Shown: positions 47,401-60,171, numbered from the stretch's first letter. The stretch is 64,000 nucleotides of DNA from Leptodontidium sp. MPI-SDFR-AT-0119 (GCA_020726505.1 JAHLEZ010000014.1:1550001-1614000); one strand, 5' to 3'. The notes: generated from the sequence alone by a model not told the origin. Program-made: numbers and translations.

Positions 47401-48586
47401 ATGTCGTACCAAGACCAGAGCGGTTACCCACCGCCTCGAGAGCAGGAATCGCAATACCCCCCACCCCCAGGTGAAGAAGACGATCGCGCAAGAGGAGCAT
47501 ATCACCAGCGCGGCCAGTCAAGCGGAGGCGGTGTTACTCTACCATCCATCTCTCCCTACGACCACTATAGCGCACCTCCCCCTAATGGATACCCTGCAGA
47601 TCCTCGTGGATACCAACAAGACCCATATCGGGCTCCTCCTGGACAATACAGAGACGATAGAGGTTATCAACAGGATTACGGCAGAGGTGGTGCGCAAAAC
47701 ATGGCTTTCACTCAATCTGCTCCTAGGCAAAGAACCGCCATTGCATGCAGATACTGCAGGAGAAGAAAGGTGAGTTTATCACAATCTGTGGATTTTGCTT
47801 CTGGCGCAAGAGCTACCAAAGCCCAAATCAGCACATTTCTCCTTTTCTATTGTCCATGGAACTGACATTTCGTAGATTCGCTGCTCAGGTTTCGACCAGA
47901 ATCCCGAGGGACGTTGCTCAAATTGCCAACGCTTCCAGCAAGAATGCATCTTTACTCCTGTATCCTCACAAGCTCAAGCCTTCGTTCCAGCCCATGCTGT
48001 CTACCCTGGTATGCGGAATATGGGTGTTGGGCCTGATGGACGTCCTCGACCAATGATGTATCCACAGGGAACTCAACTCTTCGGAGCGCATGGTCAACCA
48101 TTAGGTCCTATTCCACCACAACAGGGCTCGCCATACGAATACCCCGCTCCTTCACCCACTGGTTCTTACGGCTCTTTCTCTGAAGACCGTGGCTCCCAAC
48201 CTCCACAAGATCAATCTCGAAAACGCCCACAACCAGAGCCACACCCATCGATTCTCCCTCCTCCAATTCCAGGCCAGCCATACCCCCGTGCAGAGAGTGC
48301 CAATCGTCGTCAAGCAGTTGAGGATGATTTGCGCCTTCCGCCTGTCACACCAACGGGTACTACGGCAGCAAATTACTCTCCCGGCTCTTCCACCTCCTCA
48401 CAGTCAGGTCTTCAACCACCACAACAGTCTGGCCTTCCTTCGATGTCACGAACTCCTCCTCCACGATCAAGTCCTGGCGAAGGGGGAAGAAGTGATCCAA
48501 TGAGCCTGGGAAGTATCATGGAGCGACGCCCGGATACGGAAATCGACAGGGGCATGCTGGGCCGGTTAGATAGGAAGGCAAAATAA
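47401..48586 (+). CDS. Zn2Cys6 transcription-factor-like protein (359 aa)
   Basis: Exons 47401-47769 and 47876-48586. About 115 residues of Pro/Gly/Tyr/Gln-rich sequence (MSYQDQSGYPPPREQ ...) come first. The binuclear cluster follows: ACRYCRRRK, then across the intron IRCSG, GRCSNC and QECIFTPV, giving all six cysteines. The remainder is Pro/Ser/Gln-rich and ends MLGRLDRKAK. No fungal middle-homology domain is visible, so it is short for the family. Fungal Zn2Cys6 proteins bind CGG-type sites in DNA. The conserved stretch after the cluster (SSQAQAFVPAHAVYPG) suggests a distinct ortholog group that I cannot name with confidence. The intron sits exactly inside the cluster, which is common in this class. 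Confidence 0.88.
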
Positions 48587-50713
48587 GTACAACGAGCTGG
48601 GAATGTTCTTTGACGATCTTGCGACACCCACTGTGGAAATGGATACCTCTGTGCGCTCTTGGAGACAGGAAGCACTTGGGGAAGGATTTTTCAGTGCTCC
48701 GCTCCTCTGGGACATTGTGGAATTTTTCATAGGTCCCGAATTCCGGACCTGGTGGACGTAGGACAAATCTTGCATTTTGAAGTGCTCGATCAGCTCAGGG
48801 ACATTGCATTTAGAGGCGGGCTGGCCTGTACTCTTCTTTCCTTCTCGTTTGTGATTTTATTTTTCTATGGGAATCGCACGGCACTGGCACTGGCTCTGGA
48901 AGGAAATCTGGACAGCAAGGAGTAAAAGAACTAGATAGGAAACGCCTCACGGCAAAACACAGGTGTTTGGTGGAGTTTTTTGCTTTGTTGTTATTTTTGT
49001 TCTTCGCTTCGCAATCCTCTTTTTTTCTTCTCTTCCTTGTCTTTACTTTTGCTTTTTCTCGCTTGCGTCGATTTTAACTCACTGGGAAGGTGGCTTGCTG
49101 GCCGGGTGGCTATGTTGCTGCATAGGATGTTCGACCTGGCCTGAATTGGCTGAGCCGGACTGGAGTTCTGCAGGAGGTTCAACATCTGCTAGGATTTGGC
49201 TGGGTGGAGGCAGATACGGAGGCTCCTATGAGATTAGCTATGGCATACGTGCATTCACACACAGCACAAAACTACGTAATTCAGAGCATGGATTTGACCG
49301 AACTCACTGTCCATCGTTTCGTTTGATTTCTGTTTAGAACATCCCCCCTGTGACTCTGGCAACAGTAAACCGACCAGCCGCATTGATCAACTCGGGAAAA
49401 AAATCCAATCAGGGATTCCGGTAAAGATCCCCCGAGACAATTCTTGGACTCGAGGATGTCCATGTCTCGGGGGTGATCCCGGATCTCATTGTTTTAGAGA
49501 CACATCCGCAAATGTTTCTATCTGAGCCACATCATTCACGTCGTAGTTCCAAGACATTTTCCAACCCGCACCAAGTTCAACACAGACATAAAATATAAAA
49601 CGTAAATTCGCAAACAAAACAAAACAAACAAACGCACATTCGCCTCGCTATTAAAAGGGGGCAACAACCGAACCCATCAAAAGCACGAATGCTATCTATT
49701 GGTCGATCAGGTAGGTCTAACCTCCCCTCCCTTGAAAACAAACCCCAATCAGTCCTCGTCCTCCAACAAAAGGACCTGGGAGGAGAAAATCAAAATCGCC
49801 GAAATGAACGAAGTAGCGGCATTGGATTTTTTACCGATCTCCATCAGAGAGTGAGTGCCCTGCAACCTGCTGTTCCCTTGCGGGCGGCCCGTACCCGCTT
49901 CGATCCTGTGTAGCTAGCTATCCATCTATTGTAAGTATCTCTGGATCTTGCTTGGCGCTATTCGGGATTTAAAGTATCGGCTGTAGTAAGTTACATACAG
50001 TACAGTATTGATTGGGTCGGGACGGATCATGAGTTACTTGCTACTTAAAGGTAAGATCTTACTTAAAACAACAAAACCCGGAATGCTGGGCGGGCGTATC
50101 TAGCTTACATACCTAACGAATCTACATAGTCTGAAATAACCCAAGTACAGTACATCGTAAGATAATTCGATCCTAACCTGGAATATGTCTTGAAGTGTTA
50201 AGTGATGAGAGAATGGACGCCCAGATATTCCAAGTGCGGCAAAACTACCCCGCAGCCCACTCCGAAAGCCGGCCGGCCGCCCACCCCGCTTCTGAAGCTA
50301 TCCCCTCTATTAGTGAAGTGGCCCCTGCCCGGACTTAAGATTGCCGATAAATCGCTTCCACTGTGAGGAATTGCTCCGTCATCCATCCATCCAAGACGAG
50401 ACGACATCCAGTAGACGACATCGATTGTCACCAACGCCGCTCCTTTCCTCTCACTTCGCTTTACATCACTTTACCATTCATCAGCCCCTTGCCTCAATAT
50501 CATCATTGACGCTTACCTTACTTACTTACCGTTTGTCTAATATCTCGGCATACATCGCTATTTAGACTCGTTCAATTAACCGCTATCTCCATCTTCACTA
50601 TTACCTTTACCTCTCTCTGCTGCATCATCACCATCTCCATCTCCATCTCTAACCTCCCTTCCCCCCTGAAGAGCGAGCACAGCAATGCTCCCCCGCCCCA
50701 ATTAAAAGGAACA
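48587..50713. other. Intergenic between Zn2Cys6 and F-box genes
   Basis: About 2.1 kb. The proximal part (to about 49.2 kb) is T- and G-rich and probably 3' UTR. The distal part (from about 50.35 kb) is pyrimidine-rich and probably the F-box gene's promoter and leader. No coding frame supported. Confidence 0.5.
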
Positions 50714-52887
50714 ATGACGAACCTCATAGCCCTCCCGAACGAGATCCTACACAATATCTTCCGACACGTCGATCCCGTCGACCTCGCGCATCTGTCTACC
50801 AGTTGCAGGTTCCTGAATGATAATATTGCTAGCGATGGGCAGTTGTATAGAGCTGTGTATTGTCAGATACTTGTAAGTGAAAGGCTTCTCTCACTGTGCG
50901 AGAAAGTTAGGGAGGGGTGGGGTGGGGTGGGGTGGAACGGTGGTTTGTGGACGGATGGATGGATTCTTGAGGACTGATAATGAATGACATTAATAATAAT
51001 TCTTGATAGGACGAGCCCTCCAAAGACCATCTAGGGGACATCGATTATGAAGCACAGTTGAAGGATCTAGTTCGATATCGATATATCCTCAGCAGTTCCG
51101 CATCCGTGGAGGAGAAGGTACGTCGCCGACATTACCCCAAGCATCAATTAAACCAAATCCAACTAACATCTTCCTCCCAGATAATCCACCTCCCTTTCAT
51201 AGAAACCTTCACAACGACCCTCCTCCAAACCGCATCCCCCACCCCGCAAAGCTCCAACATCACCCTCTTAAAAGCACACATCAGCACCTCCCGCCCCTCA
51301 ACCACCAACCTCGAAGCCTTCCTCTCCCAATCCCAAACCTACAACCGCGCCTCCCTCTCCCCCACCAAAACACACGCTCACACGCACGCCTCCCTCACGC
51401 CTCTCCCCCTCCGCCAAGCCTCCGCAAAACTCCACGTCCTGTACGGCAAACCACTCCTCCTCCCGCGACGCACACATTTCCAAACACCCTACCCATACGC
51501 CGTATCCATGGTCTACGATCTGCGGAACTACACGGAAGAAACGCTCTGGGGCCCATACATGGGCGACGGGCTGGCAACCGTGGATTGGGAGAAATTAGAG
51601 GCTGTTATGTTGGTTCTAGGGCATAATGTGGAGAGTTTCAGGAATAGTATTGGGGAGCAGATGTTGCCGAGGGGGTTGGTGTGGAAGGAGGGCTGGAGGG
51701 GTGCGAGTCCATATAGTTATACGAGTGTGGATATTGCGGGGGTGGATAGTGATGATGAGGAAGAGGAAGAGGAAGAGGAGAGCGATGTTGGAAGGGGCGG
51801 AAGGGGAAAGGAAGAGGAGGGAGTGAAGAAGAAGGAGGATGTGGAGGATCCGTATAATATCACTGGGACGTGGATGAGGGTAAGTTTTGAAGTTCCAACG
51901 TAGCCCTGCGAAAATCCGGAAAAGCAAGAATGGAAAGAAATACTGACTGACTATTTATTACAGGTCGTTTGCTTCCTAGGTACTTTACATATTTCCTCAC
52001 ATCTCCCTATTCCCCTCACCATCAAATCAGGAAGTTAATTAACCCCTCCAAACTCCAGATTTCCACGACCTCTTCGCCTATAATTTCACATCCCCCACCA
52101 TGCCACCAGGCACACCCCGTCCAGCCCTCCAAACCACCGAAGCCATCCGGCTCATCACAATGGAACTCCGCGTAACACACTCCGAGCCTCCAGGCCCAGA
52201 CGATGGACAATCGCATCCCATCGTGTATTTCGAGGGCGTGAGTCGCAGTTTGCATTCCGCGTGGGATGCGAATGCGAATTCGAATATTAGGGGGAATGTG
52301 AGGATTACGAAGGAGGGGGAAGTGAGGTGGCAGAGTATTAGTGTGTATAACGGGTAAGTTTCCTATCTCCTTCACATCATTTTCCACAATTTTTCCTCTT
52401 TAGCTTTTGTCTAGAGAGATCTCGTTTATTGAATTTGGTACTTATTTACTTCCCAAACAGAGAAGAACGCTGGCGCAGCGAAGGCATCCAAATCGGAGGA
52501 ATCCAATCCGCGCGCGGCGTGCTCGGGCACTGGTTCGACAAAGACCACGATGTCCACGGTCCCGCCGGTCCAACAGCTTTCTACAAAGTCAGCGATCAGA
52601 TCAAGAAACGCGCGCCGGCTTTGGAAGACGATGAGGACGAGTCTAATGTTTGGCATTTGGAGCTCGAGCAGGAACTTGATGAGGAGGATGAGGAGGAGGT
52701 GCAGGCCTTTATTGGCCAGCTGGCGCAGAGTATTGGGTTGCCACTTACTCATGGACTTGGTCATGGGAATTTGCATGGGCATTTACATCACCATTTGCAT
52801 GGGCATGGGAATGGACATGCGCATGGCCCTGGGCATGCTGATGAGGGGAGCAGTACGAATGCGGGGAGTGGATCTGGTGAGGGTTAG
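50714..52887 (+). CDS. F-box protein with acidic and His/Gly-rich regions (567 aa, six exons)
   Basis: Exons 50714-50872, 51010-51117, 51181-51879, 51964-51979, 52059-52353 and 52461-52887 join with all phases consistent. The F-box is at the N-terminus (LIALPNEILHNIFRHVDPVD, then LAHLSTSCRFLND). Exon 3 has a Ser/Thr-rich linker and an acidic stretch (DSDDEEEEEEEESD). Exon 5 encodes a beta-rich segment (MELRVTHSEPPGPDDG ... VYFEGVSRSLHSAWDANANS). Exon 6 continues with WRSEGIQIGGIQSARGVLGHWFDKD, followed by a Glu-rich and a His/Gly-rich tail. It is probably an SCF ubiquitin-ligase substrate receptor with an unknown target. Exon 4 is only 16 nt and encodes the core of VVCFLD. Confidence 0.85.
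51964..51979 (+). other. 16-nt microexon in the F-box gene
   Basis: Lies between an acceptor at 51963 and a donor GTACTT at 51980. It adds the phase needed to join exon 3 to exon 5 in frame. Confidence 0.75.
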
Positions 52888-54315
52888 AATTGAGTTGGGG
52901 ACGAGTTACCACCTAATTATCCTCGGTATATACTGCATTCTACATATAATGACATCTTTATACACATTGCACAAAATTTCCTTATATTTTACCTTCCGCC
53001 CAAAATAAAAAAAATTTTGGTTCGAATGGTGCTACAATGAAAACCGGTTCCTGATAAGCGAGAGAAAGGGGTATGTAAACAACACAGCAGTGTGACTCGA
53101 GGATTACAACCGAGAGTGGGTCATGTGTAACTTGAACGCAGGAACATGCAGGTATGGCGTTATAGCCTTACGCCACCGATAATTCTTTTCCGGGGTGCAT
53201 CATAGGCCGGATAGATAGTAGATAGTTCTCCAGAGAGAACCTATCGCGGTGTATCGAGAGCTAGGATTCTTCGTGCCATGTCGAGAGTCGGATACGCGAC
53301 AGTAGGGTATATAATCTCAATAGAGAGTTAAATACTAGGTTATTCCAGACTCATTTGGAATATATATATTATGTCTAAATTTCTGAAATGGCGACTTTTC
53401 TAGAATCAGAGTTGTTAGTAGAGTTAGAATCGACATTCACAGAAATACGATCTAAATCCCCAAAGATCCTCTTTCCGCTACCATACCATCCTGTACCAGC
53501 ACAGCCCCGAAACCCGTTTCGTAGCCTAATAATACACTTACCACAGGGCGGGACACGGAGACCAAAACAAACAAAAATTGAAAGCCAGTTGAAGCTGAAA
53601 GAGCGAGAGGGAAAAGGGAGGACACGGCCAAATCCGAATATCCAAGTCTAATGCTACACATGCCACAATCACTTGTGTTCCACTCAACTCCGTAGAGAAA
53701 GGACCTCCCGCACGGGGACTTTGGAGCGCATGTGTAGCTTGAAACGATAGTCGATATTTAGCTGTGCGGAGTAAATGGGGCTTAGAACGAATGTTAGATT
53801 TGGCTTGGAAATGGTTGGGATGGGAGGACTTAGTTTTGGGAAGTGGGCGAGATTCATGTGCTGATTGTCGTTATTTCGTTGTATAAGTGGAGTGGGTATT
53901 GAGTAAGGGGCAGCATGGGAGGATCTGGATGTTGATTTTCTTCACTATTGCGCCAGATCCATAGGTAAGTGGCCATGCGGCTGAGATTGAATGCCAGGAG
54001 GACCCCATGTGAAAGACCAGCAGTGGTACTTGGAATAGTGAGAATACAATGTTTGTTTTCCTAAAAGTGACAATACAGTGCTTATGATTGTAGACTTCAG
54101 AATTCGTGTCCTTTTTCCCCCCTAGCAACCAATCAAAGGATCAAAGACAGGTATTGGGTAAAATTGTTGACACAGTGACCCAGAATGAAAAACAAAATGC
54201 CTCGAATAGCTACACTTATCAATTGCCGGTGCCATAAACATCATGGGTATATCGCAGAACACAAACGCCACCCAGTACAAGCACTCCACTTGGGACCAAT
54301 CAACAAGTACTTAGA
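52888..54315. other. Intergenic
   Basis: About 1.4 kb between convergent genes. Short frames (for example 53388-53651) show no domain. AT-rich around 52920-53010 and 53340-53380. Confidence 0.5.
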
Positions 54316-56396
54316 TCACAGACTCGTATCACGAAGGACCTTCAAAACTCCCGCCGAACCCCAAAACAAACACATTAAAGCAACAACAACAGTCAGAGGC
54401 GTAGAAGCACCCTGTATATCATCCGGGTGCAGCGCTTGCCACCATCCCCAAATCGCAAACGGGCCTGCCACAATCAGGGCCTGGTAAGAGAAAATCAACA
54501 GAGCAGATATCGAGTGTTGTGCTAGGAGACCCCATGCCTGTTCGCGATTTCTTATTTTGAGCTCGAGTGCCCGCTTGCGTTTGGGTATTCGTTCGAGGGC
54601 TAGACCGCCGTCGGGGGGTTCGATGCAATCGTGGAATGGCTTGAAAATGCAGAATGGATTGCAAGGCGAAAGGTTGAGTTCGAATTCGTGGGGGTCGATC
54701 GGTGGGATATCTGCATTTGGAGGTCTTGGGGTATATTCGTAGAGAATGTCGACTGGTAGGTCATGTTTCTTGTTGGAAATGACTCTGTTGGCTCGGATTT
54801 TCTCGAACTGTGATGCGCACTTTTAGCATATAATATTTGTCACATGTGATGTTTGACAACCTACCTTGACAAAATCACAGTGATGAAGCTGCCATACAGA
54901 CAGCCAGTATCTCCAAAAGCCCCTTCGTTGCCGATATTCATAGAGGAGATCATGGAAGAAAACACTGTCCTTCTTGTGCTTCGAAACATCAATCTGGGCG
55001 AGCTCGAGAGTTCGACGGCTACCTTTAACTCCGAACAAAACGAAGAGCTCGCTAACTGTCCCTGTATTTACGTTCACTTGGACACCTTGGCCGCCTGCGA
55101 CTATTGGTCCTGCTGTTGGTGGGGTTATTCCTTGCCCGCTCGGACCAAGTGGTTGAAGTTGTATTCTAGAGGTGGAGGTATTTGCACTAGAAGCAGTTTG
55201 ATTCGACCTTTGAGATGGTGCGGTTGAAGCAGATCCAGCTGTTTGAACAATCCGTGCATACAGCGGTGGGAACTTCCTTGGACTTCTAGCGCAAAGATGA
55301 GGCGATTGAGTGCTGGGTGGCTTCCCTCGAACTAAAGCTTGGAGCTTTTCGGCGCTGAATCTGGGGAGTTCGACCCAAAGATGTGTATTACAATGCTACT
55401 ATCATATCAACATCAATCAATCCTCTGAGAAAATGTTGTCACTTACACATAGCCAATGCAATCGCATCTGATCTTTCTCCAAATGTCGCATTCGAGGTCG
55501 TAGTGGCCACCAATTCCAGTTTTCTTCTGTTGCGTCCTCCACAAATGACTTGAATTTGTTTGACAATGATAGATCTTCCTCAACATCCAGCCATACTCTT
55601 TCTTGTGGCAAAGACATCAAAATTCGTATGAGTGGTCCAAGTGTCGGTGGGAGGAGGAAAAGCCGGAGGTGGGTCGAAAGTCTCTGAAACGGACTGCCAT
55701 CCCCGCCAGTCAAAAGAAAGTTTTCCATTTGGTCGATATTCGGTAGATTCGGTTCTTCATTCTCTACCTGTGCTTTCTCCGCAGGCATCTTTGTCTCTTC
55801 GATCACTTCCTCGTCAGAGCTAGAATCGTCGATTTCCAGATCTAAATCGTCCATGACTTCCTCAGGAGGGATGAAGTCTGGATTGCGGGCAATCCAATTC
55901 TCTAACTCCTGTTGTTTGATCTCAGCGTGTTGCGTGATTTCCTCATTTGTCTCTTCGTTTTCGGGGGCCAGAATATCAGAGATCTGTTGAGCCAATCTTG
56001 CCCGCTATATCTGCTTCGCAGTAAATTCACCGTCGCTATCTCCAGTTTTGTTGTCGCGATAGGACGAAGGTCGATATAATACCGTTTTAACAGGTGTCGA
56101 AGGTTATCCACAAATCGGATCTTTCCAACTCGATGTAAAGCCTCTTCCGACAAAGGTCTGAGTTGTCGATTGCGGGCTAGTAGATACCCCAAATTCTGTT
56201 CTGCTAGGCGTTCTTGATAGGTCGCCTTCGAAGATCTTTTGGATTGTATGTCGAGGTCGTCGGATACTATAGAACGAACATCATAGTCTGGTGTGTGCCT
56301 TACGGACAGCTCCGAAGGGCCATCATGCCTAGGAACAGGAGGATCCAATCCAGTTTTGCCGCTATCTGTACCAGATAGTACCGCCGAATGATCCAT
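54316..56396 (-). pseudogene. Frameshifted membrane-associated protein gene (fungal family with C-terminal TM helices)
   Basis: Starts MDHSAVLSGTDSGKTG. A helical domain follows (YQERLAEQNLGYLLARNRQL ... RFVDNLRHLLKRYYIDL). Near 56012 the frame must shift so that conserved sequence continues as QQISDILAPENEETNEEI. An acidic linker, FLLTGGDGSPFQRLSTHLRLF and NWNWWPLRPRMRHL come next. Two introns (55445-55399 region; 54865-54810 region) link to HCNTHLWVELPRF and the segment GFWRYWLSVWQLHHCDFVK. The C-terminus has two hydrophobic helices (SALLIFSYQALIVAGPFAIW and LTVVVALMCLFWGSAGVLKV). From memory this matches a common but uncharacterised fungal family. No plausible intron removes the shift. Confidence 0.65.
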
Positions 56397-56410
56397 TGCA
56401 CCCGAACTAG

Positions 56411-59400
56411 CGACTACCGATTTCCCAATACAGTAAGCGACAGCTGTCTTTCCGTGGAGCCTTCATAGCCTGAGTCCTGGAAAGGCTGTGGCTCAGCGCG
56501 GGAGTTAATGTCTGAAGGCAATGCTTCAATATCATGGCCCAGAGAGATACCATTGGTGAGCGAGTCTTTAACATTTGTTCCGAGTTGCGGAAGTTCTGGG
56601 GAATTTACGCGACTTTGGACATCCGTGCCTCTCTCGAAAGGATCGGGAGGAACTCCTCCAGCCCTTCCGTCACTGCTTTGAGTCGCAACTTCTTTCCCTG
56701 TATCATGAATCGGAGCCACTTTATCTAGGTCAGATAATGCCGCTTCGTTAGATTCGCCGCTATAGTTATCGTACGCGTCATAAAAGGACCCCAGTAGAAT
56801 TTTCCACACATTTCCAGTAGAAGGTTCTGTGTCGATAATTTCGGTATCCCTAAGCGAAGTAAAAGAGCAGATAGTTAGTGATTGACCAAAACCAAAACGA
56901 ATGCCCCAGGGATACCTAAAGTTGTGACGTACCCATACAACATTCTCGCCAAATCGAATGAATTGCACTGTGCAAAAACCTCTTGCCCTTGTTCGATATG
57001 CTATGTCATGCGTCATAACAACGTTACCTATAGGCGATACGACATCACATTCCGGACTCCATAATCCATCAGTGAAAACATATACAGTCAGGGGCTTGAG
57101 AACCCATGAGGAAGAACCATTGGCGGAATATGGGTAAAGAACGGTTTCTAGCATACTACCAACGTCCGAAATACCCGCAGGTTGGATATGACTTAAAGAC
57201 TTCACAAATGCGGAGGACCGCGTCGACTGTACAGAAACGGCGTTGGTGGTACAGAGCAATTCTGTGGGTTCGTCGGATTTGGTCAGATACGCCAGTAAAC
57301 TAACTAGCACTATAAGATCTTTCCAGTATTGTGCCATGGAACTTGAACTATCAATCAGAAACACCTAGTGGAGAGTCAGTGTTGTTGAAATATCTATAGG
57401 TTATTACGTACGATGCGACGGCCTCGCAAATGTTGTCTCAATATACCATGCGGAAGAGGTTCTAAGGGGCTCCCATAGCGGAACTTAATGCCGGATCCGA
57501 GGCTGATGCGACCCTGTGATTGAGCACGTTCTTTCCAGCGAAGGGCGTCTTCGACAGAGAGATATGGGGCCTCCATCTTTCTTTGCTCAGGTGCGGATCT
57601 TTTCCATGTCGGAGGACGGGGCGGTGTTGGGGGCCGCCAAGGCAGACGGCCCAATAAATAACTTGAGCCCGCCGGTCTATCAGAAGTGCTACTCACTCTG
57701 GGCAATCCAAAATGTGATTTGGACAGATCTTGGTGGGACTTTTCTTGAGACACATAGTCTCCACCTGGATATTCATTTGATTGATGTACTGACAACGAAT
57801 TTGATGGTTCTTCAACTGTGCCTTGATGGTCATGAGAAGAACGAAGCCCTTCTGGTGAAACACTGCCGGATGTTTGTTGTCTAGTCTGAACCGGCTCAGG
57901 ATGACTCTGTCGACCAGACGGTGCAGTCGATGGTAGGTGAACTTCTGGAACCACTTCCTTTCGGGGAGTTATTATGTCTTGATTTATTATGTCTTGTACT
58001 TTGCGCCAGAGTTGGTCTGCGTTCATTCTGTCGTCGGCGGGAACCAACATTCCAGTAGTAACAAGACGTAAAACTGCAGCGGTCATAGTATCGGATTGAC
58101 GAAGGATTGGAAGAAGATTACTATGGGTTTCCCCCACAGCTTGGAGGACTGAATATCCATCATGAAAGTAGTCGTCACTGCTAAGACCGAGAGATCCATG
58201 GATTTCTGCTCTTCGGACGTTTCGATACTCTCTCGCTCTAGCATATCCACCAGCAATCCACACGGCTACCTCACTGAACACGCATCCGAGTGACCAAACG
58301 TCAATGGTCTGTGTGATTTTGCTCCCTCGCTGGCCCTTTCGTGGGGTACACTCGGGAGCCCCTATGTTGTGTCATGAGAAGTCATTGGGAATTAGGGGGA
58401 CAATACTCACCATACGTGCGCGTTCCAGATCCCTCAATAGTAGCGACAGTGCCATCTTCCACTTCGCAAAATTGACAAAATCCGAGCCCTCCAAGCTTGA
58501 AATGCCATTGATAGGGCGAACTCCGACCTTGCCCCTTGATAAGAATAGTCTCAGGCTTGATATTTTGGTGGAAACTAATGTAATCAGTATCCATACGTGA
58601 TCATTTGAAGGGACGAAAGATGATCATACCCACGCCATTTTCCAGACTTTTCAGCATTGTGGATGCAAATCAAAGCTGGTATAATGCAGAAAAAACGCAC
58701 CCAGAAGGCAAAAATATCTCGGGCACTGGTAGGCGGCTGACAGTAGGAGAAGCACTATTCCAGTGACCCCTTGTCGGCTAGTTCAAGAATGGTGTTGAAG
58801 GTATTGCCCTGGGCGTAGTTTCCATAGAATCGTATCAAACCAGAACTATGATATTGAGCTAGCTTTTGATAAGTATTAATCTCCGCCTGGTAGTACTCTG
58901 AGTCTCTCCCGACGAAAGTCTTGAGCGCATAAGTGTTTGCAGCGCAGATATCAATGCCCTACTAAGCTTATCAATACGAAAGAAACAAGGAAATCGGACC
59001 AAGGCAGACCTACAGTAACAGGTGGCTCAAACTTATCGTAGAGAGGATGAAGTTTGATTTGGTATATGGTTGCAGTCGACCCCTCTCCGATTTTTTCCTT
59101 GCTGACAATAGGGAGTATCCGATCTTTGTCGAAGGTTGTATTCGCTAGCCGAGCATTGAATTCTGGTACACAATACTTCCATTGACAGTCAAAAAAAGCT
59201 CTGTTGAGATTTGGATTGGACGTAAGAATGCTCAATCGGTCGGGATAGAGGGGTAGAAGCAGGTCATTGACACCGTGGGACATGAACAATTCGAGGTTCC
59301 TCTCTTTGCCTATTTCTATCAGAATACAAAGGATTCGGATGTAGTTATTCAAGATGATCTTGAAATCTATCGGACGGACTGGAAGGCCATCACGGCTGAG

Positions 59401-59599
59401 GACCTCGTGGAGGATTCGCCTAACATACTCGTTCTCCTCAAAGTACTGGCGGACGGCAGTTAAGGACAAAAACACGATGCTTCGTTTCGTCTGGGTCGCG
59501 GCATTCGTAGACACTATTCGCTTGAATCCAAGCCGGGAAATTCTGAACAGCGCTTGAGGTTATTTCCACTGATCCTACAACGCCAGGAGTCTCAGCCAT
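56411..59599 (-). pseudogene. Degenerate protein kinase-vWA fusion gene
   Basis: The kinase N-lobe is recognisable: EKIGEGSTATIYQIKLHP, and the Lys of YALKTF. Then FNTILELADKGSLE meets an in-frame TAG (58757-58755), and the same frame continues CFSYCQPPTSARDIFAFWVR. The catalytic loop reads FHQNIKPETIL, so the catalytic Asp is Asn, and the DFG-equivalent reads LGGLG with no Asp. APEC and IDVWSLGCVFSE are kept. After a Ser/Pro-rich linker, an intron (57416-57370 region) joins to a vWA domain with the metal-site motif VFLIDSSSSM. The frame ends at 56411, only 14 bases before the next gene's ATG. The extreme N-terminus is also unresolved: the first Met (59599) is in a different frame from the kinase frame that begins near 59514. 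Overall a damaged or pseudokinase gene. Confidence 0.65.
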
Positions 59600-60171
59600 A
59601 GCTCTCGGGACTCAGCATCTAGAGCGTCAAGCGAACTTGGGGGCCGAGGTGGTCAAGAAATACAGGGTCGGCGGAATGCTTTTACGGACGTTGGAGGCTT
59701 AGATGGGAATGCTGATGCTTCCGATCCTATGATGTCTGTCCATTCTCGTCTTGGACATCAATCAGGCTGCACAGAGCCTCGAGCTCGGCGGAGCTGAAAA
59801 TGAGACTCGAGGCGTCTTGCAAGCGCCTTTGGGGGGAACCTATGATTGTTAAGGTTTGCGCCAAGTGGGTCATCGCTTGATGCTGCCCTTCTAGCTAGCC
59901 ATGTTGACTTGGAGTTGTCCTACTTAGTTTCCATTATCAAAGTCTCACAATCAAGCAGAAATGGGGACATAAATTGAAGAATTAAAATTGAAACATTGAC
60001 TTCTATAGGTATCTATCGTTACAAGCTCGTCGCTATCATATGTATATACTGTGCTATGCATTCGTTTCGAAATCATCCCCAACGCCACATACTTGTTTCC
60101 AAGCTGTCCATTTTTCATAACCCATCAGATATAAAATCATAACAAACAAAGGAAAGAAAAACTTCAGGCTC
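59600..60171. other. Intergenic between kinase relic and Ca2+-ATPase
   Basis: About 570 bases. It includes the 3' UTR of the ATPase. No other feature seen. Confidence 0.6.
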
